A stretch of DNA of 64,000 nt from Capitulum mitella (GCA_030062745.1 CP099841.1:2046001-2110000); one strand, 5' to 3'; shown: positions 43,701 through 53,526, counted from the first letter of the stretch. Numbers and translations are program-made. Notes: a model not told the origin generated them from the sequence alone.

Positions 43701-46131
43701 GTCGTGTTGACAGATGTACGCATTTGACGTATCCAGTGAGCTACCGAGTAGCCCTCTTCGCGTACGTGACTGTGCAGTTGGATGTTCGCTGATGTGCTTC
43801 TTTACGATTCCGAAGGAGGTGGAGGGCGTCGTTCACAACGAGACTGAGTGGCACCGCAAGCAGCGCGCGTACCAGAACCCGTCCTGCAAGATCTGCAACA
43901 TGACGTTCCCTGCCCGCATCGCTTACGAGAAGCACAGCGGCACCTTCACTCACATTCAGAAAATGGTAACACTGCCAACTACGCCGCTTTGGGTCTAATG
44001 CGCTGTTTTGCCAGAAATGACCGTATGTGCGTTGTAAATGTCGTCATGGTGATGCGTTATTTTTTCTCGCAAAACAACGTTTGTTTGGAATTGTAAGTTT
44101 GGACGTCTCACGCTGAGGATGTGACCCAAACGAATAGGCTTTGGATCTTGTAAACTTGGATCGCTTTGCGTTGGATCGCGTAAACTTGCATCGCTAACTC
44201 CGGGCCGTATAGCCTGTACACTGAGTCTGGACCAGATAAACTGTTCAGAGCTCATCTCCGCGTGATCTTTTCGGCGCCGAAGAGTTCCGTGTTGTCCCCT
44301 GGACCACATGTCCGCTCTGGAGCCTGACTCGCCCTCCTAATCCGTCCTGGATCACGTGGCAGATCACCGAGGCGCGAGCGATGCTGTACTGATCGGCACC
44401 GGTGACGCCCCCCCCCCAGAACCAGTCTGAGCGGCGTGCCGAACGACGCGACGCGGCCGACTTCCAGAAGGGCGACTTCATGACGCTCGACTCGGTGGGC
44501 GACGTGGACGAGGAGGGCGAGCGCGAGGAAGCGGCCGCCGGCGCCGACGACGGCGAGCACCGGCCGCGGCTGACGGCCACCCAGAAGCTGGCCGAGCTGG
44601 CCGACTACGACGGCAAGCACGCCGTCGGTGAGCGGGGCGCGGCTGCGAGAGGCTCCGGGGAAACAGTCCGCTGTCACGCGGTCCGAGCTGTAGAAGCGTT
44701 TCGCGTTAGAGCTTACGAGAACAGTGAATGTGATCGTGTTCTACTGAGGTATGCTTCTATTTAAAACTGCGACATATACGGCAAAACATCCTTTTGTTGG
44801 TTCACCTGACACCCAGTTGGTGTGGGGTGCCCATGGGATCTTACCTTACAAAGGCCCGACGTGAAGAACTGCGTTACGTTTCTGAAAAACTGCGTCGTGC
44901 ACGTTGCTCTGCTGAGTAATGTCTCAGCATTCAGTGAACGATTGAACGAACGAACGCTGTATCACTGCCATCGGCGCACTCTTAGACCCTACTAACTGAC
45001 CATGATGTGAACAGTGGTGAAAGGCGTTTTGTGATCAGCAATGACTGATGGCCTGATGCTTGGCATTGCCAGCCCGGCACATCGCTCTCCTGTATGAAAG
45101 GTGGATAGCCTGCATGGGCTGTTGTATGTGTGACCAGAGGAATCATTGAGTACTTTGTCTCGTGCAGGGTCTAACTACATGCGCAAGACCGAGGTGTACC
45201 ACTGTGGCTTGTGCGACATCTACATCAAGATAACGGCCAAGGTCAACGCCGTGCTGATCAAGCACTGCATGGGGAAGAAACACTTCGAGAACTACCGCAA
45301 GAAGCTCGTGAAGCTCTCGGAAAAGGAAGAAGAGGAGAAGAAGGCAGCCGCCGAGGCGGAAGCTGACGCCGAGGATGATGCAAAAGTCAGTTGATACGTT
45401 GCTGGAAAAAGCTCACAGAAAGCATTGCACGTATGTTTTCCTTGTTTAAAGAAATGCTTTTTGTTTTTGGCTAAAAATGCTTAATGCAGGGGGTGAAATG
45501 TCATGAATCTTTGAAGCCATGAAGTGTGAATGAAATCTGAATGAAAGTACTACATTGAAGTACCTCACGAATCTGCCTGGAATAAAGATATGAGTGCCAC
45601 CGTTCCAAGAAGTTTTGGGTCTCGTGTGGCACAGTTCTGGATGAAAGTTATGATGCTGCCTTGGCTTGTTCAGTAATGTTAGGTGCACGTGGGCCACCGT
45701 ACTGAGGTAAGTCTCCGTGATTTGCCATTTTTGGTTTTCACCATGAAACGTTGCTCTGTTTTGATACGGTCTGGTCCTTGGAGTAATTTGGTCGCGGAGA
45801 AGCCATCAGACTGACTGCGTCGTCGCCGCTGCTTGGGGGCTGTAAGCGGCACGCCGCCGACCTCCGATCGACCGTTTTCCCGGTGTTTCGTCGCTGACTA
45901 ACGTCCCGTCTGGCGACACAGGAGGAGGGCGAGCTGCCCAACACGCCCAAGCCGAACGGTATGGAGGAGGTGGCGGCGCCGGCGGCCACCGCCGTGGCCG
46001 AGACGGCGCGCGAGGAGCCGCTGCCCAGCCGCGTTGACGACGCCGCCTGGGAGCAGATGGACGACAACTTCCTCCTGGGCGACGATCAGGAGGAGGAGCC
46101 CGAGAAGCGCCCGACAGCCAGCGCCGAGTAG
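37589..46131 (+). CDS. Pep: Gene B: matrin-type zinc-finger protein, Pep-like (protein on ecdysone puffs)
   Basis: Probable nuclear RNA/ssDNA-binding protein. Nine coding exons: 37589-37766, 38964-39139, 39966-40165, 42751-42784, 43209-43487, 43816-43965, 44420-44627, 45168-45385 and 45922-46131. All use GT-AG signals, join in frame and give 550 aa. Residues 1-60 are Gly/Arg/Tyr-rich (RGG-like) and residues 119-196 are Arg/Tyr/Asp-rich. Four fingers share C-x2-C ... H-x5-H: C210/C213/H226/H232; C281/C284/H296/H302; C313/C316/H329/H335; C421/C424/H441/H447. The tail is Glu/Asp-rich. Drosophila Pep is a four-finger protein of hnRNP complexes on ecdysone-induced puffs; the order here (Gly/Arg-rich start, four fingers, acidic end) is like it, and the vertebrate ZNF326/AKAP8 group is the alternative. 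Family call from layout, not alignment. Confidence 0.8.
37767..38575 (+). repeat. ~92-bp tandem array of exon-1 tail plus splice signals (intron 1)
   Basis: About ten decaying copies, roughly 92 bp apart. Exon-tail copies lie at 37822-37859, 37913-37949, 38004-38041, 38094-38131, about 38186, 38260, 38345, 38438-38484 and 38530. Each repeats the TACCCGGACAGGGACCGGCG-like tail ending GCTCAG|GT(G/C)(A/G)GC and is followed by the same intron start (TAAACACCCTCTGTACCTCC). Copies 2, 3 and 4 also have an acceptor (CGACAG, CATCAG, TTAACAG) directly before the tail, making complete 37-38-nt micro-exons on paper. Inclusion of one 38-nt copy would shift frame and hit a stop early in exon 2. Confidence 0.85.
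38964..39139 (+). CDS. Pep: Gene B exon 2
   Basis: The acceptor is TGGCCTCGCAG|GG, completing a Gly codon. It encodes MPSSHRTQLEIAKKLVDTLM, a helical segment, then an octaglycine run from GGC repeats and PPYKRPREDSYDRER, ending at GAGCGG|GTGAGT in phase 0. The KRPR cluster could contribute to nuclear import. Confidence 0.9.
39966..40165 (+). CDS. Pep: Gene B exon 3 (Arg/Tyr/Asp-rich)
   Basis: The acceptor is TGCGCCCGCAG|TCC. It encodes 66 codons dominated by Arg, Tyr, His and Asp (RHSDYHYRRDEYPERRRHDE) and an RGYAPRRGTGYVRGG stretch typical of RNA-binding proteins. It ends CCCAG|GTAACC in phase 2. Confidence 0.85.
40920..40975. repeat. TAG/TAATAG microsatellite
   Basis: Imperfect TAATAG hexamer run immediately left of the TTAA-bounded element in intron 3. 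Confidence 0.8.
41322..41338 (+). promoter_or_regulatory. AGGTCA half-site cluster 1
   Basis: Three AGGTCA words at 41322, 41327 (overlapping) and 41333 in AAGGTCAGGTCAAGGTCAA. They match nuclear-receptor half-sites. Activity is untested and they lie inside a transposable element. Confidence 0.4.
41614..41646 (+). promoter_or_regulatory. AGGTCA half-site cluster 2 (DR4-DR4-DR1)
   Basis: Perfect AGGTCA at 41614, 41624, 41634 and 41641, all in the same orientation, giving spacers of 4, 4 and 1 bases. DR1 and DR4 are bound by RXR/USP-type receptors and partners. The spacing is largely kept in the inverted copy (TGACCT at 47459, 47469 and 47479). Confidence 0.5.
42751..42784 (+). CDS. Pep: Gene B exon 4, 34-nt micro-exon
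   Basis: TGCTAATTTTCCAG|A to GATGCG|GTGAGT. One base completes the Arg codon left by exon 3, then GRSFESHRDDA is encoded, phase 2 in and phase 0 out. Strong splice sites and the only phase that joins exons 3 and 5 support it. Without it exon 3 (phase 2) could not join exon 5 (phase 0) in frame. Confidence 0.85.
43209..43487 (+). CDS. Pep: Gene B exon 5 (finger 1, coiled segment, half of finger 2)
   Basis: The acceptor is TGCCCGTCCGCAG|CCC. It encodes KCPHCHARCATFADFRKHQL with ligands C210, C213, H226 and H232, then a Lys/Glu/Arg-rich helix, then FCTLCRLQFK, the Cys pair of finger 2. It ends TTCAAG|GTGGGC, phase 0. Confidence 0.9.
43816..43965 (+). CDS. Pep: Gene B exon 6 (second half of finger 2, finger 3)
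   Basis: The acceptor is TTCTTTACGATTCCGAAG|GAG. H296 and H302 of VVHNETEWH complete finger 2 across the intron. CKICNMTFPARIAYEKHSG then gives finger 3 (C313, C316, H329, H335). It ends AAAATG|GTAACA, phase 0. Confidence 0.88.
44420..44627 (+). CDS. Pep: Gene B exon 7 (acidic linker)
   Basis: The acceptor is GACGCCCCCCCCCCAG|AAC. It encodes an Arg-rich start, then KGDFMTLDSVGDVDEEGERE and TATQKLAELADYDGKHAV, ending GTCG|GTGAGC in phase 1. Confidence 0.88.
45168..45385 (+). CDS. Pep: Gene B exon 8 (finger 4, charged helix)
   Basis: The acceptor is GTCTCGTGCAG|GG. VYHCGLCDIYIKITAKVNAV with C421, C424, H441 and H447 is the fourth, longer finger. It is followed by a Lys/Glu helix (KLVKLSEKEEEEKKAAAEAE). 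It ends GCAAAA|GTCAGT, phase 0. Confidence 0.9.
45922..46131 (+). CDS. Pep: Gene B terminal exon (acidic tail)
   Basis: The acceptor is GGCGACACAG|GAG. It encodes EEGELPNTPKPNGMEEVAAP and an Asp/Glu-rich C-terminus, ending at TAG 46129-46131. The sequence directly after (46140-46225) is a short CTGCGGTCTGC tandem repeat in the presumed 3' UTR. Confidence 0.9.
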   Translation, partial: EEGELPNTPKPNGMEEVAAPAATAVAETAREEPLPSRVDDAAWEQMDDNFLLGDDQEEEPEKRPTASAE

Positions 46132-46900
46132 GCGGTCCGCCCCGGTCCGCTGCGGTCTGCCTTGGCCTGCCGTGGTCTGCTGCGGTCTGCTGCGGTCTGC
46201 CTCGGCCGCTGTTGTCCGCTTCGGCCGATCGCGGGATGGTTGCTGGTCGGACCGCTGTCACGACAGGCAAAAAGCACGATGATTTTAAATGACCATTGGG
46301 TGAACAGGGGCGCGAAATGGCCGTGGCTTGTGACACTGACGGAAGAAGCCGTCTGTGAAGATCAGAAGTGTGAGCGTGAACTCCAGGCTGGGCTCGTGCG
46401 AGTCTGCTGTCCGCGGGGCCCGGACGGGCCCGGCGGGACCCCGGCAGACGAGACGCGGCTCCTGTTTGGCCTTTAGCACCGACGGACGGCCCGGTCCGGC
46501 GTCCGTGGTCCGAAGAATCTGGAGGAATCAGCCCTGTCCGGCCTCTCTATGGCAGCAGTGGCGCCTCCTGGCGGCGATGTGGCTAATCAGCGGTGCATAG
46601 AAGATGTTTCTTGTTTTCGACGCGGAGGCGTGCAGTTTCGGGCATGCCAGGATCCACGCGACGGGAAGTCCAACTGGATTCCGTGTTTGTGTAGCAGTTC
46701 GCTGTAATGAACGTTTTCGTTTTAGCGTAGGTGCTCTTTGGTTGTAAGAAGTCCGATATTTCTTGTAAATACAAACAAATTGGATGTTTTTTTTTACAAG
46801 ACAGGCAGATTTGGTATGGAGAGACATAAGCAAAACATGATTGTACGCAAGACATCCGGAAAACAGCCTTATTTTTCATGGGCCAATATTTTTCTCAGAA
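46132..46900 (+). other. Presumed 3' UTR and downstream flank of gene B
   Basis: No further gene is seen. A short CTGC(G/C)GTCTGC repeat occupies 46140-46225. I did not find an AATAAA signal that clearly ends the transcript. Confidence 0.35.
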
Positions 46901-46906
46901 ATTTCA

Positions 46907-48124
46907 ATGAATCCTATTCCCGGACCGGCTGGACGGTATGGCCGATTCCCGGCTAGGGGGGTGTAGATTCGGCCCGCCTCGAAAATCTCGAGAACTACAT
47001 ATATCCGATTTCATCGCAGCAAATGGCAATCGATTTGCCATGACAAACTACACTTTTAAAAAAAGATTTTCAAAGTTTTGAAGGGTGGATACGGGGGCAA
47101 AAATATCAAAATGGGCGGGTGCTTTTGGACGTTTTATAACCCCGTTGTTTATGGACCGGTTTTGATGGGATTTGCATGAATCGAGAGAATATGAATGGGG
47201 CTTTTACCATTTGTGCAAACATTTCAAATTTTGAGAAAATTCATAGACGTTCACGAAGGTTTCAAAAATAAGGGGATTAGTTCTTCAAAAACTGCATGAA
47301 CAAAAAGGTAAAAGCACTTTTATGGCTTTTGCTGGTCATGTTACGCTCAAAGAAGAACAAATCGTATTAAATTGTATCCTGCTACAATAGGCGGTGCCAG
47401 GGACATGAAAAAGGGGGACTGTCATGGGCACATGTTCTTCAGATCAGCTTGTGAACTTTGACCTTACATGACCTCCAGTGACCTTGGGGCCACTTGGAAT
47501 GATCTCGTGTGCATTTCGTATTATCTGTAAATGCTTTCAATCATTTGAATTCACACTACAGTTCAAAAATTTCCACTGTGACGGCTATTGTGATATAGGG
47601 TTCGCGCACTGATATTTTATGTCATGGTTCCGTGGCCCGACCTGATTTCGAGCTGAAACTTGATACACAAGTAGAGGGCACCCTTCTACGTCATATGTAT
47701 TCCGGGTTTGGCTTTTGAAAAAATAGCACCGAAATTATTACTATAAAATCAAATTTTGACTTTTGATCTTGATCTGACTTTGTAAAATGACCTCAGACGA
47801 ACAAAGTTGTATTTGCACGTTGCCCAGCAATTTAGCTATGCATCCATATAAAGTTTTAACTTCTCCCTTAATAACGCTATTTTTGGCAGTCATTTTCCCT
47901 TTACCCTCAACAGGGCCAAAAATGGCCTAAGGTGCCTCCCAAAAACGCTGCCTGACTCCCCCGTGATCAAAACAGAATTTTGAAATTTTGTCACAGTACG
48001 TAGAAAGAATAACTAGGAAAAGTCACCAAGTTTCGTGAAGCTGCGTCAAAAACACTGGAACTGGCAAGCAAAAAACCCAAGGGGGGGGGGGGAATTCAGC
48101 CCCCTTTGCCGAGAATAGGGTTAA
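46907..48124. mobile_element. PiggyBac-like non-autonomous element, copy 2 (inverted)
   Basis: Reverse-complement copy of 40980-42199 along its whole length (1,218 bp). The right end is AGAATAGGGTTAA; the left end is mutated to TGAATCCTATTCCCGG. The shared interior includes CTCGAGAACTAC and GGCAATCGATTTGCC. It lies about 780 bp beyond the gene B stop codon. No coding capacity. Confidence 0.88.
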
Positions 48125-49200
48125 GGTTCTTGATTTGTCTGATGTTGAGACGCAAGTGGAGGTTTGCCACCGTTATGAAATAAATGGGAACGAAAACTTG
48201 AAGGTTCGTTCATTCCCCGGGGTGGCGTATGTACGGCGTGAGAAGTTAAATGTCCTGCCGCTGTACGGTGATTCTCCATCTTTCGGCGTTGATGTGTTTG
48301 TACGACACCAGGCGGTTACGCCTCGAAACGTTTCCAAGTGCCGTTTGCTGACTTCCCCGGACTCAGAGGAACTGCTCGCGCCGACCGGCCCAGTTCCTGG
48401 TCTTGTTATTATTGCTGAGTGTTCAAACGCCCTGTTACCGGAAAATTACGAATAAAGCGCAGCATTTTTTTCTTCCGTTAACCAATATAACTTGATACAT
48501 TAGACTGTGTTTGTTCTAGACCCCGCTGAAGGAAGCATTTCTAGGAAAAGACAATTCTCTTGTGTAACACCTGAAGTTGAAGCGTTCGCGAATTTGGCAA
48601 GAAGAAATCGTTTAAGATAGGGGGTGATGAAACAAATTGCTCCGATAGGGTGTTAAGTGTTGACAGTGACCGCACGCAACATTATAAAATTCAAACATCG
48701 AGGCGGGCACTGGCCTCCAATTTTGTATTTAGGTTCCATGCCGGGTAGCGCAACCATAACGTTACTGTGGCTAAGCACGTCGCAAAAAAGGCGAAATGTT
48801 TTCACCGAGCATTTGAAGCCGTGAAAAGGATTAGTGCCTTCCAGCGACGGTATAGTCGCAGTGCAGACGTTTCCGGGTTCCAGAACTCCGCTGGAGGTGT
48901 CGACGACTTCCGAATTGCAGCCGTCGACAGTGCCGGCCATAATTGACAGGTGTCACGTGGTCGACATGGTCACGCGCGGTCTTCGCATCCCGAGCGAGGT
49001 TCCTGCATTGCTACATCCGCTGCGGCAGCCGGACGGCGGGCTTATCACGGGATGCCGGCATGTGCGACAGGATCCGACCGGTTCCCTGACGGCAGAATCA
49101 GCGGCAGAATTGGCAGCGCCGCTACTGTTGATGTAACGCTGCATTCAGAACATAACTGCGTGCGTGCGCAGGCTCGCAGAGATGGCTCTGCGATAGTTCT
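48125..49200. other. No supported gene
   Basis: Plus-strand frames at 48135-48455 and 48834-49136 have ordinary composition but no motif. The latter crosses a possible donor (TTGACAG|GTGTCA). A minus-strand frame over the same area reads IGGQCPPRCLN, a style I associate with decayed repeats. Nothing can be asserted. Confidence 0.3.
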
Positions 49201-49216
49201 GTCCTGTTTTTGAGGC

Positions 49217-49355
49217 ATGGCAGCTCCGCTCCAGCCGAGAGGGTCCATGGGACGATTTGGGGCGGGGGCTGGGGGTGGGGGACGACGGTTTGGACTGACT
49301 GCGAAAAGATGCCCTTGCCACGAAAGCATTTTAACGGTAGCTATGTTGCTACTTG
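49217..49355 (+). CDS. Possible first coding exon of gene C
   Basis: An ATG at 49217 begins MAAPLQPRGSMGRFGAGAGG, followed by RRFGLTAKRCPCHESILT and VAMLLL, then a donor CTTG|GTAAAT leaving phase 1. That is the phase required by the exon at 52197, where the split codon would be Gly. The N-terminal Gly/Arg-rich composition is compatible with a real start, but the ORF also continues past the donor and no promoter is visible. The joined intron would be 2.8 kb and contain the 22-bp satellite. Confidence 0.3.
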
Positions 49356-50080
49356 GTAAATTGTGCAATGGGAATGGATGCTGCCGTCTGACGACTCCTG
49401 AACTGCATGGAATGTACATTGATCATGTTCGAAGTCACGAAAAGAATGCGCGACAGCTCCGACACTCGCAATGGATTTTACGGTCTGTCGACTTATGCAG
49501 GAATTTAGAAATTTTTATTGTTAATTTCGCATTTCCTGGCGGGTTTACAGTCTGCTGGCCACAGCAGCTTTCACAAAACTGTGCCATAAGGGCATTGTGA
49601 GAGTGGATAAACACCGTCAGACTTGCAACACAAGCTACTGAATCAGATACAGAAAGGGATTGGGAGCACAGTGGGAAAACAATACGCGCCACCTTGCCAT
49701 GCATGTATGATTTGTACAACCTCTTGTTCCTCTATCGCTATGCTCGTCTGGTTTACTCGTCTCTCCATTTCCGATGGCGCCGGTACGCAGCCATCCGCGT
49801 GCTGCTCACCTGTGGCCGGCCGGGGCTGTGTCCGTCACGTGACGCGGTGTAGGCGGCCCGCGGTTACGCGGTAGCGGTGCAGAACCTGTCGCAGACCGAC
49901 TGCGGCGAGCCGCGGCGGGCCGTTCCGTGGCGCGGCCGCCGGCCGAGGCGGGAGGGCGGAGGAGGTCGGCCGCGGGCCGGACTGCCGGCCTCTTCGTCAG
50001 GCGCCGCTGACCGGCGCGGCGACTCTCTGCGTCGACCTGTCGGCTGTCGTCAGCTGTCAAGCTCAGCAGCGTCGGAACGA

Positions 50081-51212
50081 CGTCTGTACCCAGCTGTACT
50101 TGACGTCTGTACCCAGCTGTATTGACGTCTGTACCCAGCTGTATTGAAGTCTGTACCCAGCTGTATTGACGTCTGTACCCAGCTGTACTGACGTCTGTAC
50201 CCAGCTGTATTGACGTCTGTACCCAGCTGTATTGACGTCTGTACCCAGCTGTATTGACGTCTGTACCCAGCTGTATTGACGTCTGTACCCAGCTGTATTG
50301 ACGTCTGTACCGAGCTGTATTGACGTCTGTACCGAGCTGTATTGACGTCTGTACCCAGCTGTATTGACGTCTGTACCCAGCTGTATTGACGTCTGTACCC
50401 AGCTGTATTGACGTCTGTACCCAGCTGTATTGACGTCTGTACCCAGCTGTATTGACGTCTGTACCCAGCTGTATTGACGTCTGTACCCAGCTGTATTGAC
50501 GTCTGTACCCAGCTGTATTGACGTCTGTACCCAGCTGTACTGACGTCTGTACCAGCTGTATTGACGTCTGTACCAGCTGTATTGACGTCTGTACCAGCTG
50601 TATTGACGTCTGTACCAGCTGTATTGCCAGCTGTATGACGTCTGTACCCAGCTGTATTGACGTCTGTACCGAGCTGCATTGACGTCTGTACCCAGCTGTA
50701 TTGACGTCTGTACCGAGCTGTATTGACGTCTGTACCCAGCTGCATTGACGTCTGTACCGAGCTGTACTGACGTCTGTACCCAGCTGTATTGACGTCTGTA
50801 CCGAGCTGTATTGACGTCTGTACCGAGCTGTATTGACGTCTGTACCCAGCTGTATTGACGTCTGTACCGAGCTGTATTGACTTCTGTACCGAGCTGTATT
50901 GACGTCTGTACCCAGCTGTATTGACGTCTGTACCCAGCTGTATTGACGTCTGTACCTAGCTGTATTGACGTCTGTACCCAGCTGTAATGACGTCTGTACC
51001 GAGCTGTATTGACGTCTGTACCCAGCTGTATTGACGTCTGTACCCAGCTGTATTGACGTCTGTACCGAACTGTATTGACTTCTGTACCGAGCTGTATTGA
51101 CGTCTGTACCGAGCTGTATTGACGTCTGTACCGAGCTGTTTTGACGTCTGTACCCAGCTGTATTGACGTCTGTACCCAGCTGTATTGAAGTCTGTACCCA
51201 GCTGCGCCGCAC
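50081..51212. repeat. 22-bp satellite, ~50 copies
   Basis: Head-to-tail copies of GACGTCTGTACCCAGCTGTA plus TT, about 50 in 1.13 kb. Main variants are CCC/CCG before AGCTG, a 21-bp form lacking one C (50548-50620), and a few G-to-T or T-to-A changes. Each unit has TGACGTC and CAGCTG palindromic words. Because 22 is not a multiple of three, all minus-strand frames read through related peptides, giving spurious ORFs of up to 474 codons. Confidence 0.97.
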
Positions 51213-51214
51213 AA

Positions 51215-52190
51215 CACTGATCATTTCCATTTCAGTTTAACGGGATTCACTGGAACAAAACATTTCAACAACACTCAGGGCCGTTAAACGACTCAGAACC
51301 GTGAAACGCACGATTCTTCAGAACGTTTGTTCGTATTTCTTTTTTTTTACAAAGATACTGTTTGAGATGTGTCAGTGCATTTAAATGACTACATGATCGA
51401 ATGGAATGGCGCGATAACTCTTTAAGGGATGTGTGTGGTGTGAAATGGGAAAAGTTTTGAAAAAATCCCGCAAAATATTTTGAGATTCCGTTTCGATGTG
51501 TGCTAAGAGACGAAATTAGCGTTTTGACTAGGAAAAATTTTGTTTTGGAAAACTGGGTCGTTTTTGCTAAGTGTTTTGGAGTGATACAGCGGTTTCAGGC
51601 GATCACCGGCTCGTCGGCATGCTCTTACTGAGTCTGTTCCAAATTTTTATGACTAAATTCCAGCCCACGTAATAAGGGTGTACTATGGCATATACACAGC
51701 ATATAATCGCAGCAGCCATGGTCACGTAAAGCGTGTTGGGAAATGCTGTCTGGTGGGCGAGCTTATGGCCGATATTTCGCGACATCTGCGCAGTCCGCCA
51801 GCCTTACGGGGACGGAAATAATCCACTTGTCACCAACCTTCCTCCTTTCGTCCCAAAATCCCTTCCGCCGCCTGGCCCAGTGTCAGTCGTGACAAGCCAG
51901 GATCGCGTTCGGGCTTGTGACCTGAGTGCTTCGTAGGTCGTACTGTCAGGTAGGCAATTTAAAATTGAAGAAATTTCACGCTGACCTTATGTACGTTGAC
52001 TGGAAAGAAATGACTTAATATACTCTTTTGCCTCCGACTGTGGAAGATCCTCACCCCCCGCCCTTTTTGGTTCAGAAGACCGGATTTTGGAGGCAGTGTT
52101 TTTTTTTAATGCGCGCTTGATACGTGCTTTCATGAACGCGAGCGACGGTGTTGGTCGTAGGTGTGCTTAACTAGATGATGTTTGGGCCTC
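51215..52190. other. No supported gene
   Basis: AT-richer DNA. A 67-codon plus-strand frame (51733-51936) contains a Pro-rich stretch but has no fitting splice sites. Around 51990-52080 there is weak similarity (CGTTGACTGGAAAGAA) to the R1 repeat family. Confidence 0.35.
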
Positions 52191-52196
52191 TTCCAG

Positions 52197-53526
52197 GCCC
52201 TGGATGCCTGGCAACCTGCCGATCGTCTCTTGAGTCAATTGACTCCTTCCACGTTGGTGAGGCGGAAGAGGAAGATGAAGATGAAAGAGATCAAGGAGGT
52301 GCGTGAGGCAAGAGTGGAGCTTAATCGGTTATCATGTGCATTTACCTTTGTTGTTCCTGAGAGGGGAATACTCAATGATAACGACGTAATGACTGCCAGT
52401 CTCCTGCTGATTGTCATATAACCGACGATAGTCTGCAAAATCTTCGATGAAAGGATTCAACTAGAGATTCAACAGAAAGAGATTCCATGAAAGGATTAAA
52501 CGAAAATGCTCATCGTTATAAGGCAAGCGTTTAATGACATCTTCACGATGATTGAAATCTATCCTCGGTTTGTACGGGGAAAGCTGACCCCACTTTGTGC
52601 AAGCACCAGTCTCCTGTTCGCATTGTCATAACCAACTGTCGTGTGAGCGTCAAATCAACATGGGATATGAGTGGATGGAACCGGTGTGAAAGAAATGATT
52701 GCGGCGTATGTCACTATCTAGCTGTGTCGAAAAAACATGAAGTTTGGCAAGTGCTCCACGGGTAAGAAAATACGTAGCAGCGGTAAGCAATGACTTTCAC
52801 TATCGGGATAGCTTTCATGCCCGGTCTCAGATATGGCTCTCTGCGTATTCTTTGCGTCAGTTAAAATTTGAGGTTTCCCACCAGTGCAACTCAAATGAGC
52901 AATGTGAAGGAAGGCCTAAGCAAGCCAGCCTTCTTAGACCTGTGAAATCAATGTGTATTTGGTGGATCAAAACGGGATTGGCAGCGAAAAAGTCCGCACG
53001 TACTAATAAAGCATCTGTTCTCTGCGCTGTGAGGTAACCCTGTGTTCGCGTAAAATCTACATTGCATGCGATCTTCCCCGCAGCCTCCAATGCAAATGCC
53101 CTGTTTCACCTTGAGAATGCATCAGAAGAGGAAATCGGGCAGGATGGAGCAACCGGGCGCTGTTGGCCAAGAGCAGTGCCGCGACCACGTGCCGCAACAC
53201 ATCCGTCCGGCCCGCTGGCGGCGCCGCCAACTGTCCACCGGTCACGAGCATCCGTATCTGACCCCCCCCGTCCGTGGCCGACGGGTCGGCGGTGGGATCT
53301 CGGCGGCGGCGGTGCGCCGCTGCAGGTGGCACCAGGCACGGCCCGGGCCGGCCTCCGCCGCCCCGCGCCTGCAGAGGTGGTGCAACAGGGCGCCTGGCCA
53401 CCCCCGACGACAGGGCAGCGGGGCGCCGGAGGACAGGGCTTCAGGCAGGCGCCTCCAGTGGTCCCGGCCGGGGACAGGCGGCGGACCAGACCGACACCTT
53501 TTCCAGACAGCCTGACCGGGTGGAGA
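52197..53526 (+). CDS. Gene C (partial): acidic protein with Gly/Pro/Arg-rich region, unidentified
   Basis: Two exons are well bounded. Exon 52197-52298: acceptor GGGCCTCTTCCAG|GC, donor CAAGGAG|GTGCGT, phase 1 in and out; it reads PGCLATCRSSLESIDSFHVG then GEAEEEDEDERDQG. Exon 53084-53526: acceptor ATCTTCCCCGCAG|CC, which completes an Ala codon, then SNANALFHLENASEEEIGQD and about 120 Gly/Pro/Ala/Arg-rich residues, ending at a donor GGGTGGAGA|GTAACT in phase 0. If that donor is not used, the frame stops at 53581-53583. The acidic-to-Gly/Pro-rich layout suggests a disordered, perhaps nuclear protein, but I recognise no family. The upstream part must end in phase 1; the exon at 49217-49355 is one candidate. 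In the first exon another frame is also open (Lys/Arg-rich), so the frame choice rests on phase matching. Confidence 0.5.

Noticed and set aside
43714..43815. Extended gene B exon 6 starting at TTGACAG near 43,713
   Set aside because: Would add a segment unlike the fingers and break the C-x2-C-x11-H-x5-H spacing of finger 2; the acceptor at 43815 restores it exactly.
48653..48940. Minus-strand 95-codon ORF
   Set aside because: Resembles decayed repeat sequence (IGGQCPPRCLN) and overlaps an equally open plus-strand frame.
50081..51212. CRISPR array
   Set aside because: Repeats are contiguous with no unique spacers and the DNA is eukaryotic.
49806..51230. 474-codon minus-strand ORF with repeated VQTSIQLGTDVNTA peptide
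   Set aside because: It is the 22-bp satellite read through; the other minus-strand frames are also open and encode permutations of the same peptide, and there are no splice or start signals.
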